Source: Burkholderiales bacterium
Lineage (GTDB): Bacteria; Pseudomonadota; Gammaproteobacteria; Burkholderiales; Burkholderiaceae_B
NCBI GenBank assembly: GCA_021299735.1
Contig: JAJTEM010000009.1
Span: 62,001-126,000 of the forward strand
DNA: 64,000 nucleotides
Reading direction: 5' to 3'
Shown here: positions 8,658 to 16,500 of the stretch, piece by piece
How the letters are laid out: each line of letters starts with the position of its first letter
How positions within the stretch are numbered: the stretch's first letter is position 1
Program-made: the position numbers and the translations under genes
The notes under the pieces: generated by a model
What the model saw: the letters and a program-made list of their open reading frames with translations, nothing else
What the model was told of the DNA's origin: nothing
Databases searched by the model: none

Positions 8658-11600
8658 TTAAGCGGCTTTGCGTTTTGGATAAAACTGGTAATGGCCATGC
8701 TCTGAACCTCCCGTATGGTAAATCGTTGGCCAAGTGTCGGGGTGACCGTGCTCTGCAACATTGAAGTTCTTGGGCAACCGGATATCTGTGCCTGCAACCG
8801 AAGTGCTGTGAATAATCACCGGCAAATCTAGTGCTTGCATGAATGAAATAATGAACTGTTGTTCGGCCTGCTCATTTTTACCGTTCTTCAACGCATCCAA
8901 TCTCGTCTTGACATCCCCGGTTTTCACTGATTCATCTGCATCAACAAGGGCAATCATCAATGCTCTTTGCTTTCGCTCAAGAATCATTTTGTCTTCATCA
9001 GTCAACGGCATCGGGCCCGGAGGTGTGCTATCCAAACGCTCAGATCTCTTCAGCGGCCTGACATTGTCATCATGCTTACCCACAGTGCTAAGACCATTCT
9101 CAGAATCTGCGTCAATTGCAAGATAAATTTGAGCAACATCAACGAAGTTTAAACCAAGCCCGCCAAATGGCTCCCCATCAGCGAATATTTCTTGTTCGCG
9201 CATAGACCTAGCCAACTCAAGCACTCTCGCTATAAATTGTTTTTCTGGTAATGCATCAACAGCTGCGGCCCAAGACGACCGAAGCCAGCATCTATCGTCC
9301 TGGCCTGAAATTTCCTTAGGTTCACCACGGTCTTTGAGAGGGGTTAACTGAGAAGCAATTACCCCCCCTCCTTCAATCTCAATGATCAAAGGAAGCAAGT
9401 CACGCATTTGTTTTAAACCCTCGCTTCTAATTTCGCGACGCTTTATACTCCGGGCGATATTATCAAGTGATCCGACGTTTTGCTCGTATAATCTGGCGTT
9501 TTGTTGGTAATTTAGTACGTATTCAGCTGAAGAGTTATGGTCAGGTTTTGCGTGATTAAATTCAAAATGTCTACCGTAATCGTCTTTTAACTTCTTGATT
9601 CTGCTTTCAATATTCTTGAGTCTGCTTTCAAGATTTGAATCTTCAGGATTTGGATCCAATAAATTACGCCATACGTTAACAATCCATTCATCGTTAGATG
9701 CTAATGGCTGCTTGGCATCGTTCGCTTTCACATTGAGTGCAGCGTTGGGCTTTGGCTGAGGCTCGACAACAAATGACTTAGAACCGCTTTGCTTTGCGTT
9801 TGGCGGTGCTGCAAACGGCACTGGTACTCTTGTCGTCGCCGCCAATACTGATGCAGACAGGGGTCTTGATGTTATTTTTGGCGGTGCTACAGTTACTAAT
9901 GCCGGTTCGGACTTGGATCTTGATAGTCCTCTTAGCGGAGCTGCTGATGCTGCTGTTGCTGCCGATGCCGCTGATGCTGCCGATGCCGCCGATGCCGCTG
10001 ATGCCGCTGATGCCGCTGATGCTGCTGCTGGTGCTGCTGGTGCTGCTGATACTGATGCTGATGCTACTGGTGCTGCTGATGCTACTGGTGCTGCTGCTGA
10101 TGCAGGTGCTGCAGCGGGTGCCGATGCTGCTGCCTGAACAGGAACGGTGGCATCAGCTGCAAACTTGGCCAAATTGGTGCTTGCGTAATTTTCTATGCTA
10201 TTTGTTTGAATAGACGACAAAGCAATTACCTTCGGCGCGGGTTTGCCATTAAAACGTGGCTCCCAAACTTTCTGCAAAACATTGCCCACATCAAGCAAAG
10301 AATTCTTGAGGTCACGGCTTAATTGCCCTTCAAGCTTCACACTTAGGGTTTTGCCCTCAAGGTAGTTAATTAAAGCGCGGGCGTTTTTAGCCTCTGCTTC
10401 ATTTTTTGTCTTGGCTAGTATGTTCGACAACCGGCTCTTCAAAGGTGAAATTAATGGAACATTCTCGGGCCGCACAAACTGCTGTCGCAAACGCTCTTTC
10501 TGGTTAACAGTCGACACATAATTCCGAATTGCCGAAACGCTTTCACGAATTGCCTTGCCACCCGCCAGGTTAAGGAAATTACCCAAGGCCACTGGTACGC
10601 TTCGGAAAAACCCTTTGCGACTATTTGCAATGTCGTGGGAAATTTCTTGGGCGGCAGCCACTGATTCCGCTGCACCCGCTTTTTCTCTATTCGAAACCCA
10701 CGAGGCAGCACTTTCATGAAACTTCTTAACCGTCTCTTTAAATGAGTCAAGCTTTCCGGGCTCGAATTCTTTGTTGTTCAGCTGGGCAATATCAACCTCG
10801 GCCTCAAACTCTCTTAACGATTTCATGAAACTTGTTACTTCTTCATGGTTTGTCGTCAATAAATCATTGGGTAAAGCGGCCAACAGCAACGATGAAGCTT
10901 CTATGGCATGTGGGGCTGTAACTATTGCAGACTGTAAATCGACAGGCTTGCCATTTTTAAACACCTCGGCACGCAGGTTACTTGAAATACGCTCCATGGT
11001 TAGCAGCCGGGTACCCAAATATTCCGAGGGATTACGCGCATAAACGCCAGCGCGGCCAGGTATGAATTTTTTGATTGCGCTAAAACCGTAATCAACTTTA
11101 TAGGCCAGCGAAGGTGCATCGAGTTGCAGGGTTTTTGTATTGAAACCCGCAGCACTCACATTGCAGGCGGCCAGTTTATGAATGAAAACCCTGCCGCTTA
11201 ACCGATCGCCGATCGGCGCCGTCTCGCCGAAAAATTTGAACAGTGTTTCTGCGCGTGAACCATTTAATTCTTCTAAACGACCGTTAATAGAAGAGAGAAA
11301 ACTCCGCTTGGCTCCATTCAATACTGTATTGGGCTGTTTTTCTTTTATTTCAAAAATATTCAAACTCGAACCAAACTCGTTAAGGCCGATTCGTAAAGCC
11401 ATTGCTCGCGTCATGGCGTGGTTGCCTTTTCCGGCCCTGGTGTACACCAATGCTTCATTAAAACCATGGCCACTACTCACAGGTGCTGAATCAGCTCCGT
11501 TGGCCAGAATTGGCAAACTGAATGGCACTGCCTTGGCGGCACTGTCGTTATTTTTTGTTCCGCTGACATCTTCAACCAGCTTGTCGATGCGTTTAATGGC

Positions 11601-12980
11601 TGTATCTGCCTTAGAAATATCGCCCAAAATGGTTTTAAACGTGGCTTTAGTTGCCTTGATGGTGTCGTCGTGGGTATTTTTTTTACACTCGTCAACCTGC
11701 TTACGAAGCGTGATCACACGGTTATTATCCCCACTCCCATTCTGTTGCTCTTCTATTTCTTCCTCAAGCTGTTGCTCAAGATTGGGCAATCTTTCCTTCT
11801 CTAAGTTTTGCAATTCACCATACTTTTTTTCAAGGGCTTCAAGCTTGGCCTTATTCAGTTCAACCAGTTCCTTGTTTGGTTCGGCTACATCTTTCTGAGA
11901 GGCTTTCAATATAGGTTGGAGTTTTTGGTACCCATCTTGAGTAGCATTTTGTATGGCCTGATTTACCTTTGTGTTTCTGAACCATTTTTGCACCACTTCT
12001 GCCGCCGCTGCCTTCTCCTTCTCACTGGGAGAGGCGGGTGATTTTGATGTTTTGGAACTTGAAAGTAAATGATCGACTACCGTCTTCTTTTGCTTAATAA
12101 CACCCACTTCCTTGCGGCTTTGCAATTCGGTTTGCCGAACAAGGCCAACCATCGAAGCTCTCGCGGTTGAAGTATCGGTGACCATTGTGCTAACACTGCT
12201 CACGACTCCGCCCAACATCTCGTTAAATGAAGCCATATCTTTCAAACCCTCGACTTCCTTGATGGCCTCCAGTTTTTTCTGCTCAAGTGAGATATTCTCC
12301 TTGGCCTTATCGAGCTCTTCTTTGTGCTTAATCAACTTGTCAAGCAGACCAGCTTTATAAGCGACTTCTCTCAATTCATCTTCAAAGCGGGTGTTTGAAT
12401 TGAAGGATATAGATGTCGGTATTGGCGGCTTTTGGTCAGCAGCGCTTGCTGTATTGTTTGCTGTAGGATGAGGTGTTTTTGAAGAAGATGAGGGAGCCTG
12501 TGATATCACCTCGGTAAATGCCGAACCGTTGTCGTCTTCTACAGTCTCAACTGCGGACGCAGCGTGTGACGTGGAAGAGGAGGTATCACGCTTTGCATCT
12601 TTGGCTGCCTTTGGAGCACTGCTGGCTACGGGTGGCTTACTCGTGATCACCTCGATAATATGCCCCCTAATCTCATCACGTGGAGCATCTCCAGCCTGAA
12701 CGGCTTCCATTTTATCGACCAACTCATTGATGCACTCATTAAGGGTCTGGCTAATCTCGCCACCGCTCAACCGGTAACATTCCCTCATCAAATGGATAGC
12801 ATCCCGGTCGGCTGGTAAAGCTCTTTCTGAAAAGGATCTCTGCTGTGTCTCAACTACTGCCCGGCCAGGTTTTACAGCGTTGGCAATTGCGCTTGGCTGT
12901 TCAGAGCCAATTGAATCATCTGGTCCCCGACGAAAAACGGTGTGAGCCGATTTAACTGATGCATCCATTGAGCTGCCCAT
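8658..12980 (-). CDS. Large effector-like protein with C-terminal OTU-like cysteine protease signature
   Basis: 1440 residues, no recognised full-length family. The N-terminal 200 residues are Ser/Thr/Ala-rich and probably disordered. Charged coiled-coil-like stretches follow (about 215-245 and 360-410), then a low-complexity Ala/Ser linker (about 949-1014) and a C-terminal globular part. There, DDRCWLRS (C1231) resembles the D-G-N-C-L-F-R-S active-site motif of OTU deubiquitinases, and GHYQF near the end (H1430) resembles the OTU catalytic His followed by an aromatic. The spacing of 199 residues and the preceding beta-rich segment fit an OTU fold. No signal peptide is seen. A GGAG site precedes the ATG. 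It is cotranscribed with the 148-residue gene upstream. The OTU assignment is inference. Confidence 0.6.
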   Translation of the reverse strand: MGSSMDASVKSAHTVFRRGPDDSIGSEQPSAIANAVKPGRAVVETQQRSFSERALPADRDAIHLMRECYRLSGGEISQTLNECINELVDKMEAVQAGDAPRDEIRGHIIEVITSKPPVASSAPKAAKDAKRDTSSSTSHAASAVETVEDDNGSAFTEVISQAPSSSSKTPHPTANNTASAADQKPPIPTSISFNSNTRFEDELREVAYKAGLLDKLIKHKEELDKAKENISLEQKKLEAIKEVEGLKDMASFNEMLGGVVSSVSTMVTDTSTARASMVGLVRQTELQSRKEVGVIKQKKTVVDHLLSSSKTSKSPASPSEKEKAAAAEVVQKWFRNTKVNQAIQNATQDGYQKLQPILKASQKDVAEPNKELVELNKAKLEALEKKYGELQNLEKERLPNLEQQLEEEIEEQQNGSGDNNRVITLRKQVDECKKNTHDDTIKATKATFKTILGDISKADTAIKRIDKLVEDVSGTKNNDSAAKAVPFSLPILANGADSAPVSSGHGFNEALVYTRAGKGNHAMTRAMALRIGLNEFGSSLNIFEIKEKQPNTVLNGAKRSFLSSINGRLEELNGSRAETLFKFFGETAPIGDRLSGRVFIHKLAACNVSAAGFNTKTLQLDAPSLAYKVDYGFSAIKKFIPGRAGVYARNPSEYLGTRLLTMERISSNLRAEVFKNGKPVDLQSAIVTAPHAIEASSLLLAALPNDLLTTNHEEVTSFMKSLREFEAEVDIAQLNNKEFEPGKLDSFKETVKKFHESAASWVSNREKAGAAESVAAAQEISHDIANSRKGFFRSVPVALGNFLNLAGGKAIRESVSAIRNYVSTVNQKERLRQQFVRPENVPLISPLKSRLSNILAKTKNEAEAKNARALINYLEGKTLSVKLEGQLSRDLKNSLLDVGNVLQKVWEPRFNGKPAPKVIALSSIQTNSIENYASTNLAKFAADATVPVQAAASAPAAAPASAAAPVASAAPVASASVSAAPAAPAAASAASAASAASAASAASAASAATAASAAPLRGLSRSKSEPALVTVAPPKITSRPLSASVLAATTRVPVPFAAPPNAKQSGSKSFVVEPQPKPNAALNVKANDAKQPLASNDEWIVNVWRNLLDPNPEDSNLESRLKNIESRIKKLKDDYGRHFEFNHAKPDHNSSAEYVLNYQQNARLYEQNVGSLDNIARSIKRREIRSEGLKQMRDLLPLIIEIEGGGVIASQLTPLKDRGEPKEISGQDDRCWLRSSWAAAVDALPEKQFIARVLELARSMREQEIFADGEPFGGLGLNFVDVAQIYLAIDADSENGLSTVGKHDDNVRPLKRSERLDSTPPGPMPLTDEDKMILERKQRALMIALVDADESVKTGDVKTRLDALKNGKNEQAEQQFIISFMQALDLPVIIHSTSVAGTDIRLPKNFNVAEHGHPDTWPTIYHTGGSEHGHYQFYPKRKAA
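9939..10134. repeat. Imperfect GAT/GCC/GCT microsatellite in the effector gene
   Basis: Simple repeat reading mostly as the nonamer GATGCCGCT on the plus strand, with about seven good copies around 9963-10023. It encodes a Ser-Ala-Ala linker between the helical part and the C-terminal domain of the 1440-residue protein. Repeat number could vary between strains without shifting frame. Confidence 0.8.
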
Positions 12981-13008
12981 TTCAACTTACTCCAGTATTC
13001 AAAACTGA

Positions 13009-13455
13009 TTAATTGGATAGATTGTTTCTGATGCTTTCAAGCGTTTCTAAATCTTTAGCATCGGTAACAATATTGAGTTTGAAAGCCAAAAACTGGTCTT
13101 TGATGAATGCCTTTGGGTCGGGACAGCCGTTGGATGGAGAAATATTCAAGCCGATCAAGGTTTTTTCAAGCAGCTTGAAATTTTGAAGTAGGTCGGCCTG
13201 TAGATCGGGGGGAAGGTTTTGGCCACAAACAGACCTCGCCAATTCCTGCGCATTGGCCAGCGCATTACCCCAATTGCCAGCGGGGTCGCTAACCAGGTTT
13301 TCACTCAGCTTGGTCCAAATGGCCATAGAGGCTTTTGATACCCCTTGGCCAGCGGCGGGCTTTTTACCCATGGCTCGATTAGCTGTGTTGTCCAAACCAG
13401 CGTTTTTGGACGCTGCGTTTGAAGGGCTATTTACTCCGGAAGGAACTGCTGTCAT
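13009..13455 (-). CDS. Small protein of unknown function, first gene of effector operon
   Basis: 148 residues, not recognised. The first 40 residues are rich in Ser, Asn, Ala and Lys and look disordered, as in secreted effectors; the rest is predicted helical and contains two cysteines. It ends 28 bases before the 1440-residue gene on the same strand, and an AAGGGGA ribosome site precedes its ATG. It could be a chaperone, a co-secreted partner or an independent effector; the sequence does not decide. Confidence 0.6.
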   Translation of the reverse strand: MTAVPSGVNSPSNAASKNAGLDNTANRAMGKKPAAGQGVSKASMAIWTKLSENLVSDPAGNWGNALANAQELARSVCGQNLPPDLQADLLQNFKLLEKTLIGLNISPSNGCPDPKAFIKDQFLAFKLNIVTDAKDLETLESIRNNLSN

Positions 13456-13481
13456 GTATTCCCCTTGCTTTAAGCACCGCT

Positions 13482-13506
13482 AAAAAACAGGGGAAAGTAG
13501 CCCCTT
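13482..13506 (-). terminator. Intrinsic terminator downstream of uvrA
   Basis: On the minus strand AGGGG, a 7-base loop and CCCCT are followed by G and TTTTTT. It lies between the uvrA stop and the next minus-strand gene, only 27 bases before that gene's start codon. Confidence 0.6.
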
Positions 13507-13511
13507 CCGGT

Positions 13512-13539
13512 TAAGGAACAAATACCAAAAAAAAGTTCC
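13512..13539 (-). promoter_or_regulatory. Degenerate hrp-box-like element before the effector operon
   Basis: On the minus strand GGAACT (13539-13534), 15 bases starting with a T-run, then TTCCTTA (13518-13512). The first half is a good match to the boxes at 1864 and 24043; the second half matches only partly. Confidence 0.25.
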
Positions 13540-13548
13540 GTTAGCTTG

Positions 13549-16500
13549 TTAGCGGTATTCGGTTCTGCTGGCATAAAAGTCTGCCAGCGCCTTGGCTGTG
13601 TGGCCAACACGTTTACCTTGAGCATTTGCCATGTCTTGCGGGCTGCCTTGCGCCACAAGCCGGCCACCCCCAATACCTGCTTCGGGGCCCATGTCGATTA
13701 CCCAGTCGGCCTGGGCAATCAGGTCAAGGTCGTGCTCAATTACCACCACGGTGTGCCCAGCGTCCACAAGCCTGTGCAGCACGGCAATCAGTTTTTCCAC
13801 GTCGTTCATGTGCAGGCCCACGGTGGGTTCGTCCAACACATACAGGGTGGGTGGGCTCATTTGCACGCCAGCTTTATTTTCACGTACCTTGACAAGTTCA
13901 GTCACCAACTTGATCCGTTGTGCTTCACCACCGCTTAGGGTGGGGCTGGGTTGACCAATCGTTAAATACCCCAAGCCTACATCGTTCAACAATTGCAGGG
14001 CTTGTGCAATGGCGGGGTGCGCTTCAAAAAACGGTGCAGCCTCAGCACAGCTCATGTTGAGAATTTCCGCTGCGGTTTTGTCGCGCCAGCTTACTTGCAA
14101 TGTTTCAGGGTTAAAGCGTTTGCCACGGCAGGCTTCGCACACCACTTTCACATCGGGCAGAAAGTTCATTTCAATGGTTTGCATGCCTTGGCCGTCGCAC
14201 ACCGGGCAGCGGCCTGGCCCAGCGTTGAAACTGAAGCGGTTGGCTGCAAAGCCGCGCATGCGGGCTTCAATGGTGTCGGCCAACACATTGCGAATTCGGT
14301 TCCAGAAGCCTATGTAAGTGGCGGGGCAACTGCGGGGGGTTTTGCCAATCGGGGTTTGGTCCACCTCAAGCACGCGGGCCACACGTTCAGCACCTTCAAT
14401 TGCATCGCAGGCAAACCAGTTGTGTGCGGGCTTGCCTTTTTTGTTTTGATTGGCCACGTATTGCCGCATATTGGCCAGCAAAATATCGCGGGCCAAAGTA
14501 GATTTTCCACTGCCAGAAACACCGGTAATGGCCACCAAGCGGCCTAGTGGAATTTCTACATCCAGGCCGCTGATGTTGTGCAACTTTGCACCCTTAATAC
14601 TTAATCGTGGGGTGTCTTTTTCCACGGGGCGCTTGGGCTGCAACAAATGCGGAATCGGGTTTTTCAGGTAACGGCCAGTTAGGGAATTCGGGTCAGCGGT
14701 TACTTCAGCCACAGTGCCTTGAGAAATAATTTCACCACCCAGTTTGCCCGCGCCGGGGCCAATGTCTACCAACCTGTCGGCGCGTTGCATGGTGTCAATG
14801 TCGTGTTCAACAACAAGCAGGGTGTTGCCTTTGGCGCGAAGCGTTTCAAGTGCATCCAGCAGGCGGTGGTTGTCGCGGGTGTGCAGGCCAATGGTGGGTT
14901 CATCCAGCACGTAGCACACGCCACGCAAGTTGGTGCCCAGCTGCGAAGCCAAGCGAATGCGCTGCGCTTCACCGCCACTCAGTGTGGGCGCACTGCGGTT
15001 TAAGTGCAGGTAATCCAAGCCCACCTGCTTTAAAAATTTCAAGCGCCCTGCCATTTCAATGCGAATGTCTTTGGCAATGGCGGTTTCGCGTTCGTCCAGT
15101 TCAAGCTGCTCTACCCACTGCAAGGCATCGCTTACAGTTTGGTCGGCCAGTTGGGCAATGTTGCTGTTCTTGAATTTCACAGCCAGTGCGGTGGGGTTCA
15201 AGCGTTGACCGTTGCAAGCGCCGCATGCCGCAGTTTCGCGCAAGGCGTTGGCCATGTATTTGCCTTCGTCGCTCTCGACGGTTTCATCAAAACTTTTGTC
15301 TTGCTCGGAAAGCCATTTGCCTTCTTCGCCAGTGGTTTCGGCATCGAAGCCTTCTACTTCTTCACCCACGCCGAAGCAACTGGTACACCAGCCGTGTTTG
15401 CTGTTGTAACTGAACAGGCGGGGGTCGAGTTCGGGAAAGCTGCGCGCGCAACTTGGGCATGCGCGCTTGGTGGAATAAAAACGGATTGACGGTGAATTGA
15501 CTTCGCTTTTGCTTTTGCTTTGGCCTTTGCCTCCTGCTGCCTCTACCATCACGGTGCCTTTGCCCAACTCAAGGGTTTGGACAAGGGCCTCGCGCAGTTC
15601 TTTTTCGGTTTTGGCTTGCACCTGCAAGGTTTTTACAGGCACTTCAATGTGGTGTTCCTGGTAACGGGCAAGCTTGGGCCAAGGGTTGGTGGGCACGTAT
15701 TCACCATCCACGCGCAGGCGTTCATAGCCGCGGTCTACGGCCCATTTGGCTATTTCGTTGTAAATGCCTTTGCGCCCCTGCACCAGCGGGGCCAGCAAGG
15801 TAATTTCCTGCCCTTTGTAGTGCTGCATCATTTGCGCCAGCATGCTGTCCATGCTTTGCGGAGCAATGGGCACTTCACAGGTGGGGCAATGCTGAATGCC
15901 CAGCTTTACAAACATAAGGCGTAAAAAGTGATACACCTCGGTTACAGTGGCCACCGTACTTTTGCGGCCACCGCGGCTGGTGCGCTGCTCAATGGCCACC
16001 GTGGGGGGTATGCCAAAAATGGCGTCAACATCGGGCTTGGCGGCAGGCTGTACAAACTGGCGGGCGTACGCGTTCAGGCTTTCAAGGTAACGGCGTTGGC
16101 CTTCGGAAAACAAAATGTCGAATGCGAGGGTAGATTTTCCGCTGCCTGAAGGGCCGGTAATCACGGTCATTTTTTCGCGCGGAATAGTCAGGCTGACATT
16201 TTTCAGGTTGTGTTCGCGCGCATGCAAAATTTCAATGCCATTGCTTAGGCCGCGTTTGTTGTTCGCAGTTTCAACGCTATACAGTGCAGCCGCTTCGGCA
16301 ACCATAAAGTCGTTGCCTTGCTTGCTACCCTTGTTGCCTTTATTCAAATCAGCTGCCTGCAATAAATTGCTTTGTGCAAGGTACTGCTTAATGGCTACGC
16401 CAGTGTAGCTGGTACCATTTTTTGCCAGTTGTTCAGGCGTGCCTTGGGCCACCAGTTCGCCACCGTATTCACCTGCTTCGGGGCCCAAATCAACCAGCCA

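Noticed and set aside
9794-10213. Leu/Met-rich and Asp/Ala-rich open frames on the plus strand
   Set aside because: They are translations of the GAT/GCC/GCT microsatellite and its flanks opposite the 1440-residue gene.
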